A DNA stretch of 64,000 bases from Xiphophorus maculatus (taxonomy: Eukaryota; Chordata; Actinopteri; Cyprinodontiformes; Poeciliidae), in contig NC_036454.1 in NCBI RefSeq assembly GCF_002775205.1, forward strand, positions 12,792,882-12,856,881, given 5' to 3'. Positions 25,778 through 38,300 of the stretch are shown piece after piece. The notes beneath the pieces were generated by a model. It ran no database searches. It had not been told where the DNA came from and worked only from the letters and a program-made list of their open reading frames with translations. Position numbers and translations under genes: made by a program. Position 1 is the first letter of the stretch. The number at the start of each line of letters is the position of its first letter.

Positions 25778-26776
25778 TTCAGGCAAGATCCCAGCAACCT
25801 AGAGGAAGAAAGGCAAAAGGTTACAGTGTCAGTTTGTTTCCCTCAAGTTCACTGACATTTAGAGAAAGGGTACAGCATATGCTAGTGAAAATTTTCTTCC
25901 ACCTACAAAAAAAAAAAAAGAAGAAAGAAACTATTTTCATTTCACAGCATTAGAATATGCAAGGACATCTCTGCAAGTGAGGAGGAAAAGACAGCTACAC
26001 TGACTATGCTGAACAGTGAAGATATAAGAAGTCAGACATATACCGAACACTGATGGGTTTCTTTCGTTTAATGTAACGAAGACGTTTCAGGAAGTATTTT
26101 AGGAATCTGGCAAGACCTGAATTCTGTTTAGTACCCCATTAGTCACACATAAAGGAATGGAAAAATACAAACAATTAATGTGTAGGAAAGGGGCATCCTT
26201 CATCTTTACAATTAGAAAACAATTCATTTACAGACAAAATGCATTTGTAGTATTTCTTTAAAAGCGAAGTGAATCATATCCCTAAGTAAATATCCTCTAG
26301 TTTGTGTTTATTTTTATATCCATAAATACAACAATTCTGTCAATTAGGTCAGTAGCAGTAAGAAAAATAGTTTTCACGAGTGTCAGCAGCCTGGCATAAA
26401 GACCAGGGTCAGTGAGGAAAACACCTGTACTTCAAGTTTATCCTGACAGGTTTATACATTATTCCAATAATAAATTATACCAACACTGAACTTGTGTCAA
26501 GACAGGTCAGTGCCACAGCAGGGGTTTAAACGAAACTCCATAGCAACTTATTTACTATGGTCTAATGAAGTGTGTGTGTGTTTGTCAGCGGTTGAGGAAA
26601 CTGTAAAATCACTGAAAAAGCAAACATCCCATGAAACACCCTTCTGGACAGGTTTCTCAAGGTGTGCCTCCTTGATTGCAAAAGAAAAAAAAAAAGCCTG
26701 AGTCTCATCCTTAACGAACCCAATGACATGTCGTGACACGCCAATTCACGTTTCCCCCCTCCCTCCCTTTCTTTTC

Positions 26777-26797
26777 ATGGATGATGATGATGATGAT
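26777..26797. repeat. (GAT)n microsatellite
   Basis: Six or seven GAT units in elovl7 intron 1. Confidence 0.85.
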
Positions 26798-27070
26798 GCA
26801 AAATGCTCCTGCTGCCATGACGCGCCTAATAACTAAGCTGTGTACAAAGTTCACCAGAAAAAGAAAACATTTCAATTTGATGCAGAAAGTCTGCAAAACA
26901 TAGTCAAACGGTGTCCAACCGACATATGAACGCCACAATTCGGGTGTGCTTTCGCAAAAACATATGATAAACATACATGCCCAGCATCCAAACAGTGAAT
27001 TCACTCGTAGCTCCTCACGTTTCCACGGTGCTCCTCAAACACTGTAGCTACTGAACCGAGCAACTATTCA

Positions 27071-27100
27071 CATCCATTAAACATACATGTTTAATGGATG
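27071..27100. repeat. Perfect inverted repeat, 14-bp arms, 2-nt loop, in elovl7 intron 1
   Basis: Arms catccattaaacat (27071-27084) and atgtttaatggatg (27087-27100), about 100 bp downstream of the inferred non-coding exon. Confidence 0.9.
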
Positions 27101-27194
27101 GTACCTATGATGTCGCGTCAATACCAAACTTACTTTTTACACACACTTTTTAATTTTCATAAATTGAAAAAGTTTTTTTTTTAAAAGTACACAC

Positions 27195-27370
27195 CTTTAA
27201 TGTCGCTACTGCCGAACCAACGCTGAATCCCGTCGAGTTATCTTTCCACCTGTTGCCTCTTGGCAAATGCGCTGCCCTCTGCCTCAGTCTGGCTGCACGG
27301 TCCTTTTGATCCGGAGGAAAGGGGCGGGACTACCTGTTAAGCGACGCCCCTTAATTTTTTGATTGGTCAA
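27195..27370 (-). promoter_or_regulatory. elovl7: elovl7 promoter and probable non-coding first exon
   Basis: The segment upstream of elovl7 is GC-richer than its surroundings. It has a GC box (ggggcggg, 27321-27328), a second GC-rich element (gacgcccc, about 27343) and an inverted CCAAT box (attgg, 27362-27366). Two possible splice donors follow on the minus strand: AAAG|GTGTGT with the exon ending at 27195, and CAACAG|GTGGAA with the exon ending at 27250. Either would splice to the coding exon whose acceptor is at 25799-25800. The transcription start is inferred to lie near 27.3 kb. Confidence 0.6.
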
Positions 27371-28059
27371 TTTGTAGTCCAACAGGGCCATTCTTGAGTG
27401 GTGTCTCATAGAAAACTATGTACGATTTAGTGGAAGAACAATGCATCTTCAAAACACGTCGAGTCTGGCTTGAGAAAACACGAGAAAAGGGAAGAGAGAG
27501 AGAGAAAGTGCTTAGTGCCGGTATTTTCCACCGCCTTCTTTTTTGTCACAGCAAGATGACAAGATGAGACTGAAGAAGATGCGCTAAAATGTCACAATAT
27601 CTGATCAGAGCAAATATTCCTATCAGCAGTTTGGGTTAGATGTTTACACGGTCACTTAAGACAAAGTGTAATACTGAAAGGCGTGTTGCCCAAATGAGAG
27701 GTTTCAGTGTCCCTCCTTGCTCCTAGTTTCTAGAGGGGGTTAACAAAAGAATCTTACAAACAGATGTAAATTTCCCCTAGAAGGACAAAGGGAGACTCGG
27801 TGCTTTCAATGAATGGTTAAGTCTTTTCAAAAATCACCTGCAAAAAAAGTCATTATCTGAAAAGACCTCTAGAGTTATTGATCCCCCTATTTTGCCCTCA
27901 GGTGTGACATCATCAGATGGTTCGTGGTTTCTTCTGGTGAACCATTGACCTGTCCAGATAGTCACAGTGTATCCTCTTACCCATTCGTTGGCGATAAGTC
28001 ACCCAACAAAATACACACAAATCTGTCCGACTTGGGAAAAAAGAAATACACTGACAAGA

Positions 28060-28980
28060 AAGATGCATTTAGAGTGACTTTTTTCACATTTTGTCATGTT
28101 TATTAGGGATTTTATGTGAGAGACAAACACAAAATAGAGCATAATTGTGAAGAGTAACGTTTTCAACATTTACTGATAAAATAAGTGGATGTTTCTGTGT
28201 CTAATTGCTGCCAAAATTGCACTGGTTTTAATAAAAGAATGTCAAGAGTAGCCATTGTTGAAAGAAGTCTTGTTTGCAGTTTGTCCCAAGCCATGTAGGG
28301 GATACTCCAAATATGTAAAAAAAAAAAAAAAAAAAAAAAGTCCTCAGGTGAATTGATACTAAATTTAAACTTTCTTCTCTATACACAAAACTCTAAGTGA
28401 AATATGTACCATTGAACATCTCTCTGAACACACCGTGGTGAAACATGGTAGTGGCAGCATCATGCTGTTGGGATGCTTTTCTTCAGAAGAGACATAGAAG
28501 CATGTCAAAGGTCACAGGAAGATGGCTGGAGCTTCACTTTGCAGCATGATCATGTAAACTTCATTAAATTGTTTATATCAAATTATTTTCATGTTAGAAT
28601 AGCCTGGTCAAAGCCCAATAGACAGTTTGTGCCAAGACTTGAAAATGTATATTAACAGGAGATTAAACATTCAATCTTACTGCAAAGACAAAAAATTAAG
28701 TCTGTAGTTGTCCAAAAACAGTAGAAACATAATCTGAAAAATACCTGCAGCTCTGACAGCAGCAAAAGGTGGTTCTACATGTTGTACTGACTCAAATGCA
28801 CACTGCATGTTAGAGATTTTTATTTGTAAAAAATTAGAAATCTATGCATCACTTTCCTTCTACTTCAGTTAGGCACTGCTTTGTGTTGTCGTATCATCGA
28901 AAATGATCATAAAATACATTGAGGTTGGTGGTTTTAACATGATAAAATGAAAAAAAAGTTCAAGGCTTTTAAATAGTGTT
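28060..28980 (+). mobile_element. Tc1/mariner-like transposon, degraded
   Basis: The copy contains a VKHGSGSIMLLGCFSS-like stretch near 28440-28486, an AKGGST-like stretch near 28764, and the family's terminal part tatgcatcactttccttcta near 28843. An A-run at 28317-28339 interrupts it. No intact transposase remains. Confidence 0.7.
28317..28339. repeat. Poly(A) run
   Basis: About 23 A residues within a degraded Tc1-like element. Confidence 0.85.
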
Positions 28981-29034
28981 ACAAAGCACCACTGGTTTTC
29001 AAAATACAAGTAGATGCAACACTGAAAACGAAAT

Positions 29035-29380
29035 CAAATTACTTTTGAAAATAACCTTTTATTGATGTAAAAAAAAAAAAGTTTGAAAATGAGCTCTACT
29101 TGTAGAAGGTCCCTTTGGTGCCACTTTAAAATAGCACAGCAACGGAAAATGTATAATTTAGTATCAAATGTTTCTAAACATAGGACTGATTATAGTTCTA
29201 CAAAACAACAAACAAATATTTACATATTTCTACGAGTTTTGAAGGCTCCCGTCTCTGCTGTCAAAGATCTGACAGCAGCAGTATACATAAACCCAAAAAG
29301 AGAATTCCTTACACTAGCTTTTAATTAAGTGCAAGTTTATCTGGCATGCCTCGGCTGTCCACACATTCCGATCCTTCTTA
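29035..29380 (-). other. ercc8: ercc8 3' UTR with probable poly(A) signal
   Basis: A canonical AATAAA on the minus strand (plus tttatt at 29058-29063) lies about 320 nt after the ercc8 stop. No other gene signal is visible between the two. Confidence 0.45.
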
Positions 29381-32300
29381 TTAATCTTCATCGCTGCTCC
29401 AATTGTCTTGAAAGGCAGGGTTCACAGCAGACAGGCTGGCAGCAACCTGCGAGGAATTAAAATACCTACATCAGCTTCACATGCGAAGACGACGCATTTC
29501 TCTGAGTAGAGCCTTTACAAAAATAAGACATTTACATCAAATAAACTATACATATAACTTACATTAACACAGCGGATATTTGTGGTATATTACAACTAAC
29601 AAGTGTCACTGTGTTCCAGATAAGGCTGACTTGACATAATTTAAATTCCCAGGATGACATCTGTGGTTTCATTCCTGTTACTGGAACAACACAACCACAC
29701 CAGCACGTTTCTGAACTTCAGAGCACTTCTGAACTCTATTTTCTGCCTTTATCACCATTCTGCACACAATAATGGTTAAAAAAAATTCTATGAAAATAAT
29801 GGATATAATAAAAATCTTTGTAATATCAAACTTGAAATGCAATTTAAGAGATAAATTAGGACACCCGCAGAATTAAATCCAAAGCACTGAGACTCTTATA
29901 GGCTTTTCTTTGGATACACTTAATTTTTTTAAATTAAAATATTGGCAGTAGGCAAACCATGTCTGCAAAGGGAGTGTTGATATTGTTGATGTTTCGAGTT
30001 GAAATGTAGTTACTGTTTAGGCATTGACTAAATGGCAAACAAACGCAGTTGGATTTTTTTATGGGATACAAAAACTGTATAGCATCAATCAAAGTAAGTT
30101 ACACAAATTGATTCAGGCACGTTGTGTACTAAATACACGTGAAGTGTTTAGGGGTTTGTTTTTTAAATTACGCACACTGGAAGCTGATTTGGAAAGATCT
30201 GTTTAAAGGCAAATATGAAGAGGGAGAGCATTCAAAAGCAGCAAAAACCTGTTTGAGTATTCTCATCCGAGTTTTGAAACCAGACCTACAGCCTATCCTT
30301 TAAAAGGGTGGAGATTTTCCATTGAGCTCAAATCTCTGCTCTTGTTAATAGTGAAAACAAAAGCAGTCATTAAAGTCAGCTCTATCTTGGACGTTTCTTT
30401 AATTTTCAGAATTCTTTCTTCTGGTGATACTTTCAGTTTTTAACGGCCTGTACCTTATTTTCACCATTGGGCTCTTCTTCCACGTCTGCGGTACGGACGA
30501 CGGGTACCCACGCCAGCAAGTTACCGTCTTTACCTCCGCTGTACAGCTCCTGCACACAAACAGCATCTCTACGCGTCACCTTAAAGTCCCCACAACAACT
30601 TCAAAATGGCACCAGCCTTAAATTCAGCGTTTGGGGCCAAGTGTACAGTAATTAAAGGACGTAGAAACATCCATTCAAGCAAGATGTCTCCTGAGAGACA
30701 TTGAGGTAGCTTTGGGAATGATTGAGTTCAATGTAATTGAACAGGAAGCAAAAAAAGTACGTTTTCAGGACTAAATATCCTTTCCTGGATCTCTGAGTCG
30801 ACTAGCTGCCAAGCAACATTCTTATTATTCGTCACACGTTGAAAATGTGTCTGTGTCACCGGATGCACAAACTACCAAATAAGGCTGGCATGAGTTGAAT
30901 GACACTCAGTCTGCGCCCCTCCTTAAAGACAACTAATAAGTCTGTCTGTGTTATGTAAACATAAAAGTAAGGACAGATAACTATCATCTGACTTCATTGT
31001 TAAAATATATTTAGCTTCAAACAGAAGATTAGCGATCTAGTTGCTCTTTTGATCATTTGTCAGTAATACATGTCCGTTTGTTTAAAAGTTCTACATGGTA
31101 ACAAGCCTACATCTGAACTGGTCCATCTCCAAAACAAAACTTTATTGACATTTAATGTACATAAAAGTCAGCAGAAAACTTAATGTTTACCAACGTGCCA
31201 TGCAGTTTTAGAGGTTTTGTACCATAAAATATACGACTATTACGCAGCATTCATGAAAATATTTAACAGCGTCAGAGTTGTGTTATCTTTTTCCTTTTTG
31301 CTGATTTTTAAAATATACAGACAAAATTTCACAAAGAATTTAGGGGAGATATTTCTACATTCAAAAGACTTTAAATGTGGAGCACAAAAAACAGACGGAA
31401 ATAAAAGAAAGGAGAAGAAAGAGAAACAAAAAAGGACAAAAGATAGAAATGTCGAAAGGAAGTGATAAAGTGAGGAAGGGAAACATAAAGTTAACAATTT
31501 TGGGGCTATTTGACAGAAAATAAAGTTTGTGAAAGCACATTAACATTTATTTTGAATCACAACAGCCTGGAACAATGCATCCATCACAAACAATTACTTA
31601 CTACAGAAGGGTCAAACTATCAAGTTCCAGTTTTTTAAAAATTTTTTTTAAAAAGAATCATTTTCAAACGGACAGACGTGAAAATGAGCTTTTTGTTTCA
31701 ATTTCAAGAAAGTGTTTCGCAGCAAAGCTAAAAACTGAAAATAATTCATAATTAACATTTTTGCCTATAAGTCCAGAACTGCGTTCATTTACTTTTAAAT
31801 GGCACAACAGGAATTTTAAAATAACACAATCAAGAAAATCATGAAGTATCAGTCACGTCGATGCTCCATTCATTCTGCTGTACAATCCTGAACTGTCAGC
31901 CAGTTCAAGGAGATGTCAGCTGCAGATCTTAGTAGTGATGTTACAGACTAAAATAAAACAGTCCTCGCTGTCCTGACTTATTAAAAATGTAGCACTAAAC
32001 TTAATGTGTGTAGACATGGTCTAACTGTGGGAATTATGAACAAACGGGAACAAACGACAAGCAGCCTGGGAGTAACTGCTTCTTCAGCTCCACAAGAACA
32101 TCTGCATTGAAATTTATGGATGCAAATGTTGACACGGCAATCTTATCTGTCAAAGGGAGTGGCAGTCACATTGAGAGCCGAGTTGATGGGTTTATGGAAT
32201 AAGAAGGCAGACAACCTGACGTGAATTTTCCAAGCATACAGGAGAGAAACGTCAGACCGATCCGGAACAAATGAGTGCTGCTGATACGAGGCTTCGTGTC

Positions 32301-35300
32301 GCCTGGTACTTTGGAGAGTCTCACCTGGTAGTCTGGGTGAAACTCGCAGCAATCCACGTTGTTGTAGTGACCCCGCAGCATAGTGATCAGTTCTCCTGTG
32401 TGCAGCGCGTACACTGCCACCGAGCTGCCGCATGGCACAAACACAAACTCTGGGCTGCAGCCGTGAGACACGGAGAACTGCAGCCGTTTACGGCTCTCAT
32501 TGCATACCTTCCCATAATTCACCTGAGAGAAACAAGAAAAGAAACTGGATGTGTGGGATGGTTGAAATATTATACACTGATTATGAAACTAAATAATTCT
32601 CATTGCTAAATGGTTAAAAATGTCACTGCACATAAACTAGAAAAATTATATACAAATCTGCATATTACATCATCACCTTTTCTCTTTGGGTCAGATTCTT
32701 ACTTACTGTAGCTCTGATTACTCCTTTGACATCTGGCTCAGGTGGTTCAAGGTGTCCTATTACACAATCGTTACTGAAGTTTGACATTTGACCCCAAAAT
32801 ATGTTTTTTTTGTGTCTTTAAGTAAAGGCTGTCACTCAGTTTCATAAGCTTATTAACTGTGGTATCTATATATCACATACTTTTATTTTACATTTTAGCA
32901 TTTAGTAGCCAGGTTCTCAGAAAAAGAAAAGGAATGTAGTATGTTTGTATATTTTTCTTGCCGTTTGCACATCTTTCGAGAAGATGTTCAGCTAGTAAAA
33001 CTGGTTTTTTTCTGCAGCTGTATCTTTCGAAATCTAAATCCAAGGTTGGCTATGAGAATAAAATCAGGTTGCGTGAACCTTACCAGTGTGTTTGCCCCTG
33101 TGGCGCTATTCCATAGCCTCATGCGGTCATCTGTGCCGGTGGTTAGGAGGTAAAGGCCATCAGAAGTAAAACACAGACCATTCACTCTGCCGTTATGGGC
33201 TGTGTTTTCTAATCAGAAACATGCAAAAACATTTAGATTTTAACATTTTCCTCCACTTCTGCTGGAAATGTACAACAAAGTTATTTTTATTTCAAAAGGT
33301 ATTAGCATGCGTAAACTTGTTTCAATAGAGAACTATTTTTTTCTTCAGAAAAAATAATCTTTCTACATATTACAATTTATTTCTCTTCCATATTTATCCA
33401 GAATTATTAAAATACTAATAAATTAAATCCACAATTTCTATATTGTGTAGAAATTCTGTTTAACAGAAACACATACCTCACAGAAATTAACACAAGGCGC
33501 CAGCTGAGGCATGCATCAAGTTAATGGGGTTCAAACACAAAAAGGAGTCGAGGCCTTTAGGTATCTTTATGGGTTCAGTCATGTGTGCATCCACAGTCCT
33601 TTCATTATTACAACTATCCAGTCATTTTCCTATTATTTCTATGTGTTTATGCTATATTTTTGTAACATTTATGTACTAGATTGTACGACTGATGGTCAAA
33701 AATCACTGGACAGTGAAAATAGGTATGATAATTCTTAAAGGTGTCTAAGATCATAATAATTTACTATAAAGGTCTGAATACTTGGGAAACGAACCTGCTT
33801 GTGATGAAGCTTTCGACTTCTCTCCGTTGTGCTGATCCAAAGTGAAAAGACTACCTGAAGCTCGCCGCACATCCCAAATGTTCACCTTGCTGTCTGCACT
33901 TAGAGGAAGGAATAAAAGACATTATTTGCACATTTACTTTCTCCTTGTTAATACATGACAGAAGCCAGTGTGTTTTAATTTCAGCTGGCATCTGCAAGAA
34001 AGAGAAGAAGCTCAATATTGTTTATTTACAACAGTGTTTGTAACCTAATTCTTGCTTTTAAAGGTCAATTTTCTGTTTGGAATTACCAAGCTGGCTCATT
34101 ATAACATCCGTACATTACTCTAGGCTCTCCGCTGTGCCAGTAGTTTTCAAAATCACTTACAATCCAAAGGCAGAGTGGTGCACCGATCCCAGTGGGTTAA
34201 TTAGCAGGTCTAATGTGGCATGAAAATAGGTGGGGACTGTATCCACCATATGCTAAACTGACAGCGCCACTAAACCACCGCATTGCCTGTCTGGTAGGGA
34301 TGTGTTACCATTATCCTTGACTCTAAACGTGGCCAGATGGCTGGGATGTCATATGCCACAATCAGCTGGGCCACAACATAGTGGAGATCGGGACAATTTA
34401 AATTAGCGTTGTCTTTATACGATGCTCATACTGCAAACTAGGTTCAATTAAAAATATATATATATATACTGCTGCAAAGCAGAGCTTACCTGGCAGTTGC
34501 TAAGATGTTCTCGTATCTTGGCGACCACCGCACGGCCAGTACTTCTGCTCTGTGACCTGGATATGCAAATATTATACTGGTTAACACATAAATATGGACG
34601 CACCCACACATACTGTGCAAATAGACAGCTTACAAAGCTTCAGAAAATGTCCATTATAGATACATCGATCATTTTTTCAGAGATTTGAAATGATGGTGAA
34701 TTTCCTCTAGGTTGACTGATCTGTGATTGCCAAGTCCCATACTGATTTTAAACTTTATTCGTCAAATACATCAAAACAAACTCCAACCATTTTGAGTTTC
34801 TAAATCAATAACCAATAGCCTGCGCTTTGATAAATGTTTTCTGTGTTCACGGTAAATCGGACACATAACCTTTGGTGAATTTATGGGCATAACCTTAGAA
34901 TTCCTACTTCTTTATTATTTCAAAACCGTTGCCTGTATCAAAGAATTTGCAGTGCATTTATTTTTTTCTTTTATATGTTAACAGCTTTTAGGAAAAAAAG
35001 AATCGGAATCAGTCAAAACTGGGAAAAAAATTAAAAGAGAGAGAAATTTGAACTAGTCAGGAAAAACCTAATAGATGGATCCCTTTTTTGTGAAGGCATT
35101 TAGATAAACCTTTAGCCATGTGCCTGGTTAAAGCTCTGCTAACAAGAACAGCAGCCTCAGTTTTATCGTCATGAACACATTTTTCTCTGGTGGTTCCTCC
35201 CACTGGGGTTTGAGCAAGACTGGTTCTTCTGCCTTTCTGAAATGCAAATTTGTGTCTAACAGGACTTCTTTAAGGTCCGATAAAAATGAAAGCATTTTCT

Positions 35301-38300
35301 TTATTATCCTGAATTTAGTCTATGTCACTAATCTATGTAAAAGAATGTCAACTCTGAGAAAAACAATCATCATTCAACTTTAAGAAGTTTATTATTCAGG
35401 ACTTTCAACTATTTGCTTTCTTGAATTTCTACTGCAAGAGTTCACAAAATATAACATTTTACCAATTCTGACTGCTAAATCTATTTTAATACAGTTCTGT
35501 TTATTTACACAGAGCAAAGTCACAAAAAAAATCTCAAGGCTATTCACAGAACATACAAATTAAAACCATATCCAGTGCGGTCACATTCAGTTCCGATCAC
35601 TCCAAATATTTAGTCTGATTTAGATCCAATTACATGTAGTCTCATTTGATCCCAAATATAACTATAACAGTGAAGTCAAATTCATTTGATGATTTAATGC
35701 CAACAGGTAAAAGGTATCCATTTAAGGAAGCCCAGATGATTACATCAGTTTTAACAAAACAATTGCATTCTATGTTGTAGCTATGCCTTTGTTTTATGCA
35801 CAAAAAGATGAACCGTATTTTAAAAATTTTAAAATTGTCAAAAGTTATTGTACAAAAGAACACAAACCCTGAAGAACGTGGATCCGTGAACCAGACTTCA
35901 GGTCACAAAGTTGAATTTTAGGGTTTTTGGTACCAACTGGAAGCACAGACACACACAGGTTTGTCTTAAATTACAACAGTGATAAAAGAGAAACAGATGA
36001 TAAGCACAACCCTCAAAGTATATGATGTCAATCAAAGTTTGTTTACATAGTTTCAAAATAACATTTCTTCCGATTAGCATCCAGCAATTACCCTCGTGTA
36101 AATTCTGTCAGAATATTTGTCACAACATTAAATTCTAGAATCTTACAGATAAGATTTGGTTAAAACAACTGATGATAAGCGACAGACTCACACGCCCTCT
36201 TCCTTTGAAGTCATGAAAAAGGGAAATGTAGATATACAACATTCACAAAACCAACTACTGATTTAGATATAACTTGATACATAACATTAAATATATAAGA
36301 TCAAATTGCTTTTCAGGAAGTTTCCCTTAAAAACCTTTGCTTCCATGGAAACAAAGCCATAGTGTGGGGGATGCATGTAACCTGTTTGACAGGCCTGTCA
36401 CCTTTGGAACACCTTTGGTCTTAAAGCAGGAGGCAGGCTGAAGGAACTGGTTTCTGTATGTGACAAGGAACTTATCCGTGTGTTTGTGAGAGCACACACT
36501 CAGCAGGCCCGACGAACCTGCTGGTCCTGCTTCGTTACCCGGGAACACCGAGATTCCGACAATGCTTCTCCCCTGAAGTGTGCTCATATGTAATCAGTTT
36601 CGGATCCTATTCTGTCCCCTCCAGGTTGATGTCATTTTACAGCCTGAGGTGCGTTGTGAGGCGTTCTGTCTGTGTTGTTTTGTGGAGCAACATGTAGCAC
36701 AAAAACTGAAGAGAGACAGACAAACTAACGGGATTTCTGCCCTTGGTTTTGTGTTTGAACACAATGCAAAGAGTCCAAGAAAATTCTGAGGATGTTTTGT
36801 GTTAATAGGATGAGCAACAAGTCACGGTGAGAGAAAACACACCTGCGATGAGACTGTGCTTCCTGGCAATGGGTGATAGGTGGTGACTGTAGACATTCCC
36901 CTCAAACTCAAACGCTTCAGCTGGCTAAAAAAAAAAAAGAAAAAAAAGAAAAAAGGAGCAATTTATAATCGGGTCTGTGTAAGTATGTCGAGTGAAAATA
37001 CAATATGAAGATTAATTGAACAACAGAAGCCTTATGGTTTAGTGTGGATAAATGTCAGCAGAAAATGATAAAAAAAAAAATCATTGAAAAAATTGAATAT
37101 AAGAGGGAAAAGAGAGAAGGCACAGCAGCTCAGCGCTCACTCGGGCAGCCACTGGTGGTTACAATGCAAATTCTTCTGCAAACATGAAAAGCTTCTCTGT
37201 GCTCCATCTGTCAGTGAGTGCCAGCACGAGCATGGGCTGTGCCAGTGGGAGGAGGAGATGGGGGGTTGGTTGCACAAACACTCAGTCACACACATACAGA
37301 GGAGGTTCTGTTTGCATACAAATGTCACACACAAAAATAAAAAAGACAAAGAGAACAACAATGCAAAACACACAACATATTTGAAAAAGGACAGAGTGTG
37401 CATTTGTGTGGCACGCACACACAAATAGAGTAAACTACTTAAAAAGGTTAGTGGGTTCTTTTCTGTCCCTTCTGTGACCTTTAGAGGCAACCGTGGTGCC
37501 AGCGTAATTCTAGCACAGCTCTGGGCCTGCCATATGGGACGTAGAATGGTGGGACGCATGAAGCAGAAAAGAAGAAAGACAGATCGAGAGGTGGAGGGAA
37601 GTGCAAAAATGGGGGACTCAATATGCTGAACTTATTAACGTAAGAGGTAGACTGTGAATATAAAAAGCTTACACACCCTATAAATTTTCTCCCATAAGGA
37701 GAAAATTTGTGACATAGCAAAAGAAATCAATTCAGAAAATGTATGTGATCTATAACCCGGACAACTAAGTTCAAAATCAAACAGATGTTTAAGGTGAAAA
37801 ATAAAAAAAGTAAAGTACTGTTGTTGTTGCATAGTTGTCCATGATATTGATATTTGGCCAATTTTCTTTGTAAAAATAATCCAATTTGTCAACTTCTAAA
37901 ATAATGGCCAAAGTCAAAAGTGATTTTTTTTGCCAGTATCAATTGTGGCACAAAATGACTTATTATTATTATTATTTTAGGAAGGTAACAATATGTCAGA
38001 TTGTGCAGGCATCTACAGACATCTACTGTGCCATTTGTTCACTGATTTGGTGATTTGATGCTCCAAATAATTCTTGTGATCACAGATAAAGTTCCTCTAA
38101 ACATTTAGTTTTCTAGAAGAGGCCTGGAGGTTTTTTGATTATGTGGCCCGACATTCATAAATCCCTCCACTTTCACTGAGGCACCAAGACAAGCTGAAAA
38201 ACAACTGCCCTAAAGATAGGGCAGCTGATAACAATTATTTTAGTAATCTATTATTCTATCAATTATTTTAACAATGAATCGGACATAAACATCGGCACAT

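Larger units (their letters stand above)
25799..27194 (-). other. elovl7 intron 1
   Basis: This non-coding stretch between the inferred 5' UTR exon and the first coding exon holds a (GAT)n microsatellite near 26780-26797, a poly(A) run near 25905, a (TG)n run near 26570 and a perfect hairpin at 27071-27100. No coding exon was seen. Confidence 0.5.
27371..29034. other. Interval between the elovl7 promoter and the ercc8 3' end
   Basis: Non-coding apart from the Tc1-like copy at 28.06-28.98 kb. No separate gene is visible. Confidence 0.5.

Noticed and set aside
32143-32433. Minus-strand frame overlapping ercc8 exon 10 in another phase
   Set aside because: It is a shadow of exon 10; the frame that matches CSA is the other one and joins exons 9 and 11 in phase.
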